NCBI RefSeq assembly: GCF_023061135.1
Contig: NZ_JAKGAN010000001.1
Coordinates: forward strand, 558,001 to 622,000
From: Chromohalobacter sarecensis
GTDB taxonomy: Bacteria > Pseudomonadota > Gammaproteobacteria > Pseudomonadales > Halomonadaceae
Direction of reading: 5' to 3'
DNA: 64,000 bases
Shown here: in pieces, positions 51,649 through 60,251 of the stretch
Layout: each line of letters begins with the position of its first letter
How positions within the stretch are numbered: the first letter of the stretch is position 1
Made by a program: the position numbers and the translations under genes
The notes under the pieces: generated by a model
The model's database searches: none
What the model was told of the DNA's origin: nothing
The model's input: the letters and a program-made list of their open reading frames with translations, nothing else

Positions 51649-52593
51649 TCAAGTATCGACGTAGCCTTTCACAGTGGTAGGCGATGAAAGCTTTCCGTGA
51701 TCTTGGGCGTAATCGGCGGCGCACTGCTTGGCCAGGCGAGCCACACTGGCGCAGAAGCTCGGGTAGTTGGAGCGGCGCCAGATGGCGTCATAGATCATCG
51801 GCGGCAACGGTTCTTCCAGCGTCAGGCGTTCCAAGCTGCCGGCGTCCACGGCATCACGTACCGTGGCGACCGGCAATACACCGATGCCCAGCCCCTCGAT
51901 GCTCATGCGCATGATGGTCATCAGCGTGCTGGTGGAGTGAATGCGTGGCGTATCGATGCCCAGTGCGGTGAGGTAGGCGACCAGCTCGCTGTACGGCCGT
52001 GCCTGTTTGCTGAAGGAAATGAACGCCGTGTCGGCGAAGGTTTCCATGTCGCCATGGCGCAGTGTGGCGGCCAGCTCGGGGGCCGCGAACATGCCCATCT
52101 CGAAGGTGCATAGCGGCGTCTGGATGGCGCAGAGCCCCGGCGCCAGGCCGTCCATGGCGAACAGCATGTCGAGGTCGTTCTCGGCCAGGCGTTGATGCAG
52201 GAAGGGGGAAATATCCACCATCAACTCGATGGTCAGTTGTGGATAGCGCTCGGCCAGACGACGCATGAAGGTCGGGCACCAACTGCTGGCGATGGTCTCG
52301 ATGACCCCCAGGCGCAGCGTGCCGGAGAACGATTCTTCATCCTGAAACAGGCGCATGGCTTCGTCGCGGCCCTCGAGCAGGCGCTCGGCATGGGTGAAGA
52401 ACTCGCGGCCGCGAAGCGTGGGCTGCACGGGGCGTGCCGAGCGGTCGAGTAGCGACTCGCCGACGCTGTCTTCCAGCCGGGTGATGCGGTCCGAGATCGA
52501 CGGCTGGGTGACGTGCAGCTTGGTCGCGCCCTTGCGAAACGAGCCCAAGCGCACCACCCAGACGAAGGCCTCGAGTTCCTTGAAGTCGAACAT
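51649..52593 (-). CDS. LysR-family regulator next to TRAP and 5-oxoprolinase genes
   Basis: Regulator of 314 aa. HTH RKGATKLHVTQPSISDRITR (residues ~21-40), then the effector domain (GTLRLGVIETIASSWCPTFM). AGGAT lies 7 nt before the start. It lies between the TRAP operon and a VOC gene, all on the minus strand, with pxpABC divergent just beyond. It probably controls one or both units; the effector may be the transported acid. Confidence 0.88.
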   Translation of the reverse strand: MFDFKELEAFVWVVRLGSFRKGATKLHVTQPSISDRITRLEDSVGESLLDRSARPVQPTLRGREFFTHAERLLEGRDEAMRLFQDEESFSGTLRLGVIETIASSWCPTFMRRLAERYPQLTIELMVDISPFLHQRLAENDLDMLFAMDGLAPGLCAIQTPLCTFEMGMFAAPELAATLRHGDMETFADTAFISFSKQARPYSELVAYLTALGIDTPRIHSTSTLMTIMRMSIEGLGIGVLPVATVRDAVDAGSLERLTLEEPLPPMIYDAIWRRSNYPSFCASVARLAKQCAADYAQDHGKLSSPTTVKGYVDT

Positions 52594-52655
52594 CGGTGAT
52601 CCTGCACAGGTCGCCGCGCGATCCCCGCGCGGCGGAAGGGAAGCGGCGGCGGATA

Positions 52656-53093
52656 CTATGTTTTCTTGAACAACTGCGTCTCACGGTCCTTGAAGGCCTT
52701 GAACTCCAGGGCATTGCCGGAGGGATCGTAGAAGAACATGGTGGCTTGCTCGCCGGGTTCGCCCTTGAAGCGCACGTAGGGTTCGATCTCGAAGGCCACG
52801 TCATGCGCGCGCAGCTTGTCGGCCAGGGCTTGCCAGGCACTCATCTCGAGGACTACACCGAAATGCGGTACCGGCACGCCATGGCCGTCCACCGGATTCT
52901 TGTGGCTAGCGACGGCGGTGTCCTTCAGTGCGGGATTGAGATGGCAGACGAACTGATGACCAAAAAGGTCGAAATCGACCCAGCTCTCCGATGAGCGACC
53001 TTCGGGGCAGCCCAGGAAGTCGCCGTAGAAACGCCGGGCTTCGTCGATATCGCGAACCTGCACGGCAAGATGGAAGGGATCGCTGACGGCCAT
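52656..53093 (-). CDS. VOC-family (glyoxalase/dioxygenase superfamily) protein
   Basis: Small protein of 145 aa with paired beta-alpha-beta-beta-beta modules: FHLAVQVRDIDEARRFYGDF at the N-terminus and PHFGVVLEMSAWQALADKL in the middle, ending FFYDPSGNALEFKAF with the C-terminal Glu common to metal-binding VOC proteins. The start at 53093 is fixed by GGAGG 5 nt upstream; the frame continues to 53204. It is divergent from pxpABC across a 215-bp gap. No substrate can be assigned. Confidence 0.86.
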   Translation of the reverse strand: MAVSDPFHLAVQVRDIDEARRFYGDFLGCPEGRSSESWVDFDLFGHQFVCHLNPALKDTAVASHKNPVDGHGVPVPHFGVVLEMSAWQALADKLRAHDVAFEIEPYVRFKGEPGEQATMFFYDPSGNALEFKAFKDRETQLFKKT

Positions 53094-53308
53094 GGAGGCC
53101 TCCTCGGGATCGGTTGTGATTGGCATTCGTGAACTGTGATTCTTTAACCCGGCGCTGTGCGCCGTCAACTCGTTTTCCCCACGTGCTGCGATGAAAGGTT
53201 CCACCGATATCGCGCATCACGAAAAACGATTGGACCGGGCCGCGCGGGCTTTCATAGAGTGAAGCGCCGCAACCGTGAAAGCCGACGACAATAAAAGAGG
53301 TCATGTTC

Positions 53309-54061
53309 ATGCCCCTACCGCTTCTCAACTGCGACATGGGAGAGAGCTTCGGCAACTGGAAGATGGGTCTCGACGACGAGGTCATGCCCTATGTCGACTG
53401 CGCCAATATCGCCTGTGGCTTTCATGCTTCCGACCCCGACATCATGCGGCGTACCGTGGCGCTGGCCGTGCAACACGGCGTCCGCGTCGGGGCGCATCCT
53501 GCCTATCCCGACCTGCAAGGTTTCGGGCGGCGCTCGCTGGCCTGTACGCCGCGCGAGGTAGAGGACATGATGCTGTATCAGATCGGCGCGCTGGAGGGCA
53601 TGTGTCGCGCCGAGGGTACGACCGTAAGCTACGTCAAGCCGCACGGCGCGCTGTACAACGATATGGCCCGCGACCCGGAACTGATGCGCGGCGCTATGCG
53701 CGCGGTACTGGCTTATGATCGCCGCTTGCCGCTGCTGGCCATGGCCACGGCGGACCCGGCACCGATGCGGGCGCTGGCCAAGGAAATGGGAGTCACGCTA
53801 TGGTTCGAGACCTTCGCCGACCGTGCCTACGACCCTCAGGGGCGGCTGGTGTCGCGACGCGAGCCGGGTGCCGTGCATCAAGATCGCGAGACCATCGTGG
53901 CCCAGGCGGTGACACTAGCCAAGGGCGAAACACTGACCGCCAATGATGGCAGCGCGCTGCGTCTGGTCGCCGATACGCTCTGCGTTCATGGCGACAATGC
54001 CGAGTCGGTGGCCGCCGTACGTGCCATTCGCGACGCCTTCGATAGCCTGGCACGGGAGTGA
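53309..54061 (+). CDS. pxpA: 5-Oxoprolinase subunit A
   Basis: LamB/YcsF-family subunit of the ATP-dependent prokaryotic 5-oxoprolinase, which opens pyroglutamate to glutamate. The 250-aa protein starts [16 protein letters not shown] and contains [24 protein letters not shown] and [10 protein letters not shown], all family signatures. I choose the ATG at 53309, with GAGG at 8 nt spacing, over the ATG at 53303, which abuts the ribosome-binding site. First gene of pxpABC, 4 bp before pxpB. Confidence 0.94.
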   Translation: MPLPLLNCDMGESFGNWKMGLDDEVMPYVDCANIACGFHASDPDIMRRTVALAVQHGVRVGAHPAYPDLQGFGRRSLACTPREVEDMMLYQIGALEGMCRAEGTTVSYVKPHGALYNDMARDPELMRGAMRAVLAYDRRLPLLAMATADPAPMRALAKEMGVTLWFETFADRAYDPQGRLVSRREPGAVHQDRETIVAQAVTLAKGETLTANDGSALRLVADTLCVHGDNAESVAAVRAIRDAFDSLARE

Positions 54062-54065
54062 GCCG

Positions 54066-54797
54066 GTGAGCGATCCGAGTATCGAAACGGTAGGCATGGA
54101 CAGCCTCATCGTGCGCCTCTTCGACAGCATCGACGAGGAACATATGCCCTGGATGCTGGCCGCCGACCATGCCCTGCGCGAGGCCTTCGGCGAGGCGCTG
54201 ATCGATCTGGTGCCGTCCTACACCACGCTGCTGGTGCACTACGATATCCAACGCCTGGACCTGCAGGCCGCTCGTGCCCGGGTAAGCGAGGCGCTAGCTG
54301 GCTTGACGCCGGCGACCAGTGGTGAAGGCCAGCGGCATGTGATCCCTGTGTGGTACGACGTCAGTGTCGGCCCGGAGCTCGAGCGCATCGCCGAGCGTCT
54401 GGGCGTTAGCCACGAGGACGTGATTGCGAGGCACTGCGCGCGGGATTACAGCGTCTTCGCGCTGGGCTTTGCTCCGGGTTACGCCTTCATGGGGCGTCTC
54501 GACGATGAGCTGGCCACGCCGCGCCTGAAGACGCCGCGCCAGAAAGTTGCCGCCGGCAGCGTGGCCATTGCCGAACGCCAGACCGCGGTCTATCCCACGC
54601 TTTCGCCGGGCGGCTGGAACATCGTCGGGCGTACGGCTGTGGCGCTTTTCGGCCGCGACCGGGAGGGTTATAGCCTGTTTCGGCCGGGCGACAAGGTGCG
54701 TTTCGAGGCGATCTCCCGCGAGGCGTTCATCGAGCAAGGTGGCGACCCGACGCCGCTGGCTGAACGCGGCGATACCCCCACGGAGGCCCAGACATGA
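54066..54797 (+). CDS. pxpB: 5-Oxoprolinase subunit B
   Basis: KipI/PxpB-family subunit of 243 aa. It starts at a GTG codon with GGGAG 7 nt upstream; an ATG at 54096 is the alternative. Signatures: RLFDSIDEEHMPWMLAAD-like N-terminus, FALGFAPGYAFMG, TPRLKTPRQKVAAGSVAIAE and the C-terminal YPTLSPGGWNIVGRT. Overlaps pxpC by 4 nt (ATGA), so expression of the B and C subunits, which form the catalytic complex, is coupled. Confidence 0.93.
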   Translation: MSDPSIETVGMDSLIVRLFDSIDEEHMPWMLAADHALREAFGEALIDLVPSYTTLLVHYDIQRLDLQAARARVSEALAGLTPATSGEGQRHVIPVWYDVSVGPELERIAERLGVSHEDVIARHCARDYSVFALGFAPGYAFMGRLDDELATPRLKTPRQKVAAGSVAIAERQTAVYPTLSPGGWNIVGRTAVALFGRDREGYSLFRPGDKVRFEAISREAFIEQGGDPTPLAERGDTPTEAQT

Positions 54798-55717
54798 AGG
54801 GATTGATCGTCGAACGCGCGGGGCCGCTGACGCTGATTCAGGATGGTGGGCGCTTCGGGGTGCGCCATCTCGGTGTGACCCAGGGCGGTGCCGCCGATTG
54901 GGTATCGCTGGGATGGGCCAATTGGCTGTTGGGGAACGCGCCGCAAGCGCCTGGCGTGGAAATTACCGTCGGCGGCTTGACCCTATACGCCGAGACCTCG
55001 GCGACGCTGGCCCTGACGGGGGCGGACCTGGGCGCGACCCTCGACGATGCGCCGTTGGCGCCGGGGACGCGCTTCACCATTACGGCCGGTCAACGTCTGG
55101 CCTTCGAGAGTCCTCGCGCGGGCTTGCGCGCCTATCTTGCCTTCCCGGGTGGGCTCGATGCCACGCCGGTGCTGGGTAGCGTGTCGAGTACGGTGCGCGA
55201 AAGTCTGGGCGGGCTCGATGGCCAGGGGCGGGTGCTGGACGAAGGCGATTGCCTGACATGGGCAGGCACCGCCGGAGCCGAGCGCACGCTGCCCTTGGGT
55301 GTAGGCACGTTACCTGGAGATGAAGAACGCGTGATGTTGGCGCTGGTGAGCGGTGCGCAGATCGCCGATTTCAGCGGTACCAGCGTGTTCGAGGCCTTCA
55401 ACACACCGTGGCAGGTCGATCAGCGAGCGGATCGCATGGGCGTTCGCCTGACCGGTTCTGAGTTGCGCTACCTGGGCGAGGGAATGGTCTCTGAGGGGAT
55501 TCCGCTAGGCGCCGTACAGGTGCCCGCCGACGGCCAGCCCATCGTGCTGCTCAACGATCGTCAGACCATCGGTGGCTATCCGCGTCTCGGCGCATTGACG
55601 CCGCTGGCCTGCGCGCGCTTGGCGCAATGCCAGCCGGGCACCGAGGTATGGCTGACGCCGGTAGCGGCGGGGCAGGCACGTAACGCGCATCTTCGTCAGT
55701 TGGCGTGCTGGCGCTGA
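54794..55717 (+). CDS. pxpC: 5-Oxoprolinase subunit C
   Basis: KipA/PxpC-family subunit of 307 aa. Signatures: LIQDGGRFGVRHLGVTQGGA at the N-terminus, GLRAYLAFPGGLDATPVLGS in the middle, and SEGIPLGAVQVPADGQPIVL then QTIGGYPRLGALT near the C-terminus. Last gene of pxpABC. The operon lets the cell use or detoxify 5-oxoproline, which forms spontaneously from glutamine and glutathione intermediates, or takes it up from outside. Confidence 0.93.
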   Translation: MKGLIVERAGPLTLIQDGGRFGVRHLGVTQGGAADWVSLGWANWLLGNAPQAPGVEITVGGLTLYAETSATLALTGADLGATLDDAPLAPGTRFTITAGQRLAFESPRAGLRAYLAFPGGLDATPVLGSVSSTVRESLGGLDGQGRVLDEGDCLTWAGTAGAERTLPLGVGTLPGDEERVMLALVSGAQIADFSGTSVFEAFNTPWQVDQRADRMGVRLTGSELRYLGEGMVSEGIPLGAVQVPADGQPIVLLNDRQTIGGYPRLGALTPLACARLAQCQPGTEVWLTPVAAGQARNAHLRQLACWR

Positions 55718-55744
55718 CGCGTGAGGGCGGCCGAGTCGGAGCGG

Positions 55745-56185
55745 TCAGTCGCGCTCCGCCGCCCGCATCGGCATCTGATCGATGATGTGATAGACCTTTT
55801 CCGGCGCGACGAATCCCTCGAGCTGCATTTTCTTGCCCCCGTCCTTTCCGATGAGCACCGTGGTGAGCGGGGCGTCGTCGCCTAGCGCCAGCGCCTTCAA
55901 CAAAGCCTGTGTCTCGAAGCGGGTCATCGGCTCGTCGTTGCGATATCCCTGCCCGTTCTCCACCCGATAGAGCACCATGTCACGTGCCTGGAATTTAGCG
56001 CGGCTGGTTTTGAACTGGGTCTGCATACGTTGGTAAGCGTCGTTGTCGCGCTGTGGGGAGACGATCACCAGCGGACGAAAAAGTCCGTGATCGGTGATCA
56101 AGGGATTGGCGGGATCGGCGGCATGTGCGGTGTTCATCGGGCCAAGCAGCACGAGCATCCAGCAGGCAAGCAGGGCGGTTCGCAT
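55745..56185 (-). CDS. DUF4174-domain secreted protein
   Basis: Protein of 146 aa with a signal peptide (cleavage after AHA, residue ~22) and a thioredoxin-fold-like DUF4174 domain. RPLVIVSPQRDNDAYQRMQ, DMVLYRVENG, TTVLIGKDGGKKMQLEGFV and the ending IIDQMPMRAAERD fit the family. No CxxC motif is visible, so it is not an obvious disulfide exchanger. GGAG lies 6 nt before the start. It converges on pxpC. Function unknown. Confidence 0.82.
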   Translation of the reverse strand: MRTALLACWMLVLLGPMNTAHAADPANPLITDHGLFRPLVIVSPQRDNDAYQRMQTQFKTSRAKFQARDMVLYRVENGQGYRNDEPMTRFETQALLKALALGDDAPLTTVLIGKDGGKKMQLEGFVAPEKVYHIIDQMPMRAAERD

Positions 56186-56253
56186 GGCATCACTCCTTTG
56201 AAAGTATTGCCAGTATGGCAGAGGCCCGCAGGCGGGGTAGCTCTCGATATTTT

Positions 56254-56291
56254 ATTTCCCGTATTGCAAATTTATTTGCAATACGGGAAAT
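56254..56291. promoter_or_regulatory. Perfect 38-bp palindrome upstream of the RpiR regulator gene
   Basis: ATTTCCCGTATTGCAAAT (56254-56271) and its exact complement ATTTGCAATACGGGAAAT (56274-56291) are separated by TT. It lies 54 bp before the RpiR start and 68 bp from the divergent DUF4174 start, where promoters of both genes should be. With no U-tract and an AT-rich centre it looks like a repressor operator, most simply for the adjacent RpiR protein. Confidence 0.75.
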
Positions 56292-56345
56292 GGGTGTCTA
56301 GCCTTGAAGCGGAATCCTTTTAGGAAATGATGTCAGGAGCCTGCC

Positions 56346-57263
56346 ATGCCCGCCGACAATGCCGACTTGCCACCCCGGCGCTACGCCGATCTGCAACTGC
56401 TGGCGCTGCGTGCTCGACGCGGTGACGCCGCCGATTTGACGCTGTCCGCCAAGGGGCTTGCGTTACTCGAGGCCTTATTGGCCCAGCCCGAGACCGTGAG
56501 CCTGTCGAGCATCTCGCAATTGGCGCAGCACCACGGCGTGAATCCTTCGCGCCTGACGCGGTTGGCGCATGCCCTCGGCCTGGAGGGGTTCAAGGCGCTG
56601 CAGGCGCTGTTTCGTGAAGATCTGAGCGATAGCGCCTTCTATTCCACGCGTGCCCAGCGGCTGCTGGATTTCGGTGAGACGCCCCGCGCCGAGGGCGACG
56701 CGCTGGCCGACGACCGCGCGTTATGGCAGCAAGAGATGCAAAATCTCTCGGCCACCGTGGAGTCGCTGGACACGACGCAACTGGTAGAGGCAGCGGCTAG
56801 CATCCAGCGGGCGCGGAGCATTCATGTCATCGGCTTGCGGGCGAGTTTCGGGGCCGCGCATTACCTGGCGTATTACCTGGATTATCTGCGTGATGGCGTG
56901 GACCTGGTCTCGGGGCACGCTGGCGTCAGCGTCGAGCAGGCCTTGCGGCTGGGCGAAGATGATCTAGTGATCGGCATCGCCTTTCGGCCCGAGTCGCGGA
57001 TGAGCATCGACTACTGCCGGCTGGCGGTGGAGCAGGGCGCGTCGCTGTTGGTATTGACGAATCATTCCAGCTCGCAGTTGGCCGCGTTGAGCGACTCGAC
57101 GTTACTTGCGCCGGCCGAGGGCGCCTTCTTCTTCAATCCCATGAGTAGTCTGTTCATGCTCGTCGAGCTGTTGCTGTCCCGCGTGGCCCGCGAGATGGGG
57201 CACGACGCGGTGCTCGCTCTACGCCAGCGCGAGGCGTTGATCTCGCGTCTGCACGTCGAGTGA
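56346..57263 (+). CDS. MurR/RpiR-family transcriptional regulator
   Basis: Regulator of 305 aa. The N-terminal RpiR HTH contains SLSSISQLAQHHGVNPSRLTRL (residues ~51-72), and the C-terminal SIS domain contains SIHVIGLRASFGAAHYLAYY and DLVIGIAFRPESRMSIDYC. AGGAG precedes the start. It is probably autoregulated through the palindrome at 56254-56291 and is 57 bp upstream of an aminotransferase gene in the same direction. SIS domains usually bind phosphosugars, but the ligand here is unknown. Confidence 0.9.
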   Translation: MPADNADLPPRRYADLQLLALRARRGDAADLTLSAKGLALLEALLAQPETVSLSSISQLAQHHGVNPSRLTRLAHALGLEGFKALQALFREDLSDSAFYSTRAQRLLDFGETPRAEGDALADDRALWQQEMQNLSATVESLDTTQLVEAAASIQRARSIHVIGLRASFGAAHYLAYYLDYLRDGVDLVSGHAGVSVEQALRLGEDDLVIGIAFRPESRMSIDYCRLAVEQGASLLVLTNHSSSQLAALSDSTLLAPAEGAFFFNPMSSLFMLVELLLSRVAREMGHDAVLALRQREALISRLHVE

Positions 57264-57320
57264 CGCATTCGCTTACACCGCTTCTTTTGCCGCTTTCTGC
57301 CTCTTTCCCTGGAAACTGCC

Positions 57321-58652
57321 ATGCCTACTTCCACGACTTCCCCTGATGTCTCGGGGCCCGCACCCAGCGCCGCCGATTGGCTGGGCCGGGGTTATGCCGA
57401 TGATCACAACGCCACCGCCGCTTCGGATACGCTGTTGATCAACGAGCAGTCGCGCCTACTCGAAACGCAGGGGCGGCGCATCATCAAGTTCGGTTTCGGC
57501 CAATCGCCGTTTCCGGTCTTCGCCCCGGCGGTGGAGACGCTGGCCGAACACGCCGCCGACAAGGCCTATCTGCCGGTGCAGGGAATGGCCGAGCTACGCG
57601 AGAGCGTGGCGGCTTTCCACCGCCACATGGATGGTACCGACTGGCGAGCCGAACGCGTGTTGATCGCCCCGGGAAGCAAGTTGTTGCTGTTTGCGCTGAT
57701 GAAGGCCTTGCCGCGTGCCGAAGTGCTTATCCCGGCGCCAGCCTGGGTGTCCTACGTACCGCAGGCGAAGCTCGCGGGGCAGCCGGCGGTGCGCTTGGAA
57801 ACAAGCTTCGACAGCCGCTGGCTGGTCACGCCGGCACAGCTTGATCGGCATTGCCGCGAGCATGGTCCCGGTCTGCGGCTTCTGATCCTCAATGCGCCGG
57901 GTAATCCCACCGGCCTGTCGTATGCGCCTGAGATGCAGCGTGAGCTGGCCGCGGTCGCCAAGCGTCACGGTGTGTTGGTGCTCTCTGATGAGATCTACGG
58001 ACCGCTCGATCATCGTGGGGAACATCGCCCCTTTGCACGCGATTATCCCGAGGGCACGCTGACGACCAGCGGGCTTTCCAAGTGGTGCGGTGCGGGCGGT
58101 TGGCGCCTGGGCGTCATGAATGTGCCCGAGGCGTTGGGCGATGAATTGCTGACACGTTTGCTGGGCATCGCCTCGGAGACCTGGTCGAGCGTGACCAGTC
58201 CGGTCCAGGCGGCGGCGATCACCGCGTATAGTGTCACGCTGGCGCTGGAGATGTATCTCGACGCCCAGCGGCAGTGGTTGAGCATGATCGGCCAATGGTG
58301 CGCGCAACGCCTCGAGGCGACCGGGATTCGCACCCATGCGCCGGATGGCGGCTTTTATCTGTTCCCCGATTTCGGTGCATACCGTGAGGCACTACGAGCG
58401 CGTGGGATTACCACCAGCGCCGAATTGACTGCGGCGCTGCTTGAGGAAGCGGGTATTGCGCTCTTGCCGGGCAGTGCATTTGGCTGCGAACCGACGCAAC
58501 TGACAGCGCGCTTGGCTTATGTAGACTTCGATGGCGCGGCGCTGTTGGTACGCCCTTGTCCCGACGATCCCGAGGCGGCGATGGCTGCGCCCGAGCTGGC
58601 CACAGTGCGTCATGGCATCGAGGCAATGTTGGTTTGGCTGTCTACTGTTTGA
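57321..58652 (+). CDS. PLP-dependent class I/II aminotransferase
   Basis: Fold-type I aminotransferase of 443 aa. Cofactor and substrate residues are in LNAPGNPTGL, VLSDEIYGPLDHRG (Asp-Glu-x-Tyr) and SGLSKWCGAGGWRLG, with Lys254 as the Schiff-base lysine. The N-terminal part KFGFGQSPFPVFAPAVETL resembles the aspartate/alanine aminotransferase group. It follows the RpiR gene by 57 bp and is likely co-transcribed with it. The amino donor and acceptor cannot be told from sequence. Confidence 0.9.
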   Translation: MPTSTTSPDVSGPAPSAADWLGRGYADDHNATAASDTLLINEQSRLLETQGRRIIKFGFGQSPFPVFAPAVETLAEHAADKAYLPVQGMAELRESVAAFHRHMDGTDWRAERVLIAPGSKLLLFALMKALPRAEVLIPAPAWVSYVPQAKLAGQPAVRLETSFDSRWLVTPAQLDRHCREHGPGLRLLILNAPGNPTGLSYAPEMQRELAAVAKRHGVLVLSDEIYGPLDHRGEHRPFARDYPEGTLTTSGLSKWCGAGGWRLGVMNVPEALGDELLTRLLGIASETWSSVTSPVQAAAITAYSVTLALEMYLDAQRQWLSMIGQWCAQRLEATGIRTHAPDGGFYLFPDFGAYREALRARGITTSAELTAALLEEAGIALLPGSAFGCEPTQLTARLAYVDFDGAALLVRPCPDDPEAAMAAPELATVRHGIEAMLVWLSTV

Positions 58653-58742
58653 TAATTTACAATCTGTTACATGAAAAATGTGAACTCACCCACTAGAGTG
58701 GCGTCACAATAGCCACGCACACGCAATAATCTGGAGGTATTC

Positions 58743-59141
58743 ATGCAACGGATCACTGCTCTTGTTTCAGCGGCTATGCTGACGACCGGAATGGTAGCGG
58801 CACAGGGCGCCATGGCACAGCAGGAAGACCCGGCAGCAAGCGGGACAACCCAGACTCAGGGTGCGTCTTCTCAGGATTTTTCTGATCAACAGCTTCAGCA
58901 GTTCGCTGATGCGTCTGAGGAAATTTCTCAAGTTTCCCAGAAGTACACCGAGCAGCTTCAGAACGCGGATGGCGAAGACGAGCAGCAGGAGCTTCGTGAA
59001 AAAGCCAATGAAGAGATGGTCAGTGTTGTTGAAGATAGCGGCATGAGCGTCGAAGACTTCAATGCCGTTGGTCAGGCGATCCAGCAGGATCCTGAGCTCA
59101 TGCAGCGCGTTCAGGGCATGGTCCAAGGCCAGCAGCAGTAA
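58743..59141 (+). CDS. DUF4168-domain secreted protein
   Basis: Secreted protein of 132 aa, with signal peptide cleavage after AMA (residue ~25). The mature part is Gln/Glu/Asp-rich: DFSDQQLQQFADASEEISQV, then helices ending in DFNAVGQAIQQDPELMQRVQ, which is the DUF4168 pattern. GGAGG precedes the start, and a good terminator follows, so it is a monocistron. Function unknown; neighbours are stress-associated small proteins. Confidence 0.88.
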   Translation: MQRITALVSAAMLTTGMVAAQGAMAQQEDPAASGTTQTQGASSQDFSDQQLQQFADASEEISQVSQKYTEQLQNADGEDEQQELREKANEEMVSVVEDSGMSVEDFNAVGQAIQQDPELMQRVQGMVQGQQQ

Positions 59142-59180
59142 GCGAAAGGCTCGGTATTACTGTCGATGTAACCTTCGCGG

Positions 59181-59207
59181 AAAAGGCCACCTTAGGGTGG
59201 CCTTTTT
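59181..59207 (+). terminator. Rho-independent terminator after the DUF4168 gene
   Basis: AAAAGGCCACC and GGTGGCCTTTT form an 11-bp stem with a TTAG loop, ending in a T5 run. It begins 40 nt after the stop. Confidence 0.92.
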
Positions 59208-59279
59208 CATGCTCGGTCGCCATACCTCAGCCCACACGAGGTAGGGGTGCGATTATATGTGTGCCGTCTGTTCAACATG

Positions 59280-59308
59280 AAAAAGGCCCGCCATTGATGG
59301 CGGACCTT
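59280..59308 (-). terminator. Terminator of the PRC-barrel gene (minus strand)
   Basis: Read on the minus strand: AAGG-T-CCGCCA, loop TCAA, TGGCGG-G-CCTT with one internal mismatch, followed by T5. It lies 39 nt after the stop of the minus-strand PRC-barrel gene. Confidence 0.85.
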
Positions 59309-59346
59309 CTCGATACTTCACTCTTTACAGGCTAAGAGTCCGACGA

Positions 59347-59868
59347 TCAGTTGTCGTTAAGGGCATCGCTGGCATCGTCCAGTAGATCGGCGGTGGCCGA
59401 CTTGGTGCTTTGCCAAGCGCTTTCGGCGCCCTGCTTGGTATCGTCCCATGCCTGGCGAGCTTGCCCTTTGGCATCCTGCCACCAGTCGTTGTCGTACTCA
59501 GGCAGCTTGGCGACCTCATCGCGCGTCATGTCGAGCGTGACACGATACTCCAAGTCATCGAGATCATCGGCGTTCTGCGTCTCGAGGGTAAAGTTGTCGC
59601 GATCGACGACACGATGCGTATCGCCAAGATCGAGAACGCCCCCGGTTTCGATGACCAAGGCTTGAACGCTCATGTCCTCGCCCAGCAGCACGTCCTCGAC
59701 GTCACCCACGTCTTCGTTGGGGTTTGCCTCGAGGAAAACGTCGGCATCCATCAGCTCATCGCCTGAGTAAAGCCCTTGGGGTTGCGAATCGGCAACGGCG
59801 AAGCCCGTTAGCCCGATGCCCCCGATGAGAATGGCGGTTTGCGTCATGCGATGCAGTGAGTGGCGCAT
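59347..59868 (-). CDS. PRC-barrel domain secreted protein
   Basis: Exported protein of 173 aa with a signal peptide (cleavage near VADS, residue ~27). The PRC-barrel-like domain runs over residues ~35-115 (YSGDELMDADVFLEANPNED, VGDVEDVLLGEDMSVQALVI). A helical, Trp- and Ala-rich tail follows (WWQDAKGQARQAWDDTKQGA), resembling amphipathic CsbD/YtxH-like stress helices. GGAG precedes the start. It is strongly acidic. Neighbouring csbD-like gene on the same strand suggests a shared stress role. Confidence 0.85.
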   Translation of the reverse strand: MRHSLHRMTQTAILIGGIGLTGFAVADSQPQGLYSGDELMDADVFLEANPNEDVGDVEDVLLGEDMSVQALVIETGGVLDLGDTHRVVDRDNFTLETQNADDLDDLEYRVTLDMTRDEVAKLPEYDNDWWQDAKGQARQAWDDTKQGAESAWQSTKSATADLLDDASDALNDN

Positions 59869-59934
59869 TGAGAAGCTCCTTCTTCGTCGGTTCTATCTAT
59901 TCGGCGGGTGTCGAATGACTGGCGAGATACGCGA

Positions 59935-60132
59935 TCAGACCGAATGAGCCCAGTCATCGGCTCGCTTTTCGGCTTCTTCCTTGGTGATCCCGTATTTGGT
60001 CTGCAGCTTGCCGATCAATTGATCGCGCTTGCCGGCGACTTGGTCGAGTTCATCGTCGGTCATTTCGCCCCAGGATGCTTTAGCCTTGCCTTTGACCTCG
60101 GTCCAACGACCTTCTATCTGATCCCAATTCAT
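59935..60132 (-). CDS. CsbD-family stress protein
   Basis: Protein of 65 aa with the classic CsbD pattern: MNWDQIEGRWTEVKGKAKAS followed by WGEMTDDELDQVAGKRDQL. GGAGG lies 6 nt before the start. Family members are induced by general stress in many bacteria but have no defined biochemical role. It is 66 bp upstream of the PRC-barrel gene in the same direction, so the two may be co-transcribed. Confidence 0.93.
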   Translation of the reverse strand: MNWDQIEGRWTEVKGKAKASWGEMTDDELDQVAGKRDQLIGKLQTKYGITKEEAEKRADDWAHSV

Positions 60133-60251
60133 GGCGGTTCCTCCTGAACGGTTGCCAACAACACGAGCGCTTCCTGCGCGTCGCGTGCATTACGAAGAAT
60201 AACAGAGTTGTGGGCTTTGGCAATTACACCCCCTGCACCATGGAAAGCCGG

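Noticed and set aside
58683-58707. Short CCACT-AG-AGTGG dyad before the DUF4168 gene
   Set aside because: Five-bp arms are too short to distinguish from chance.
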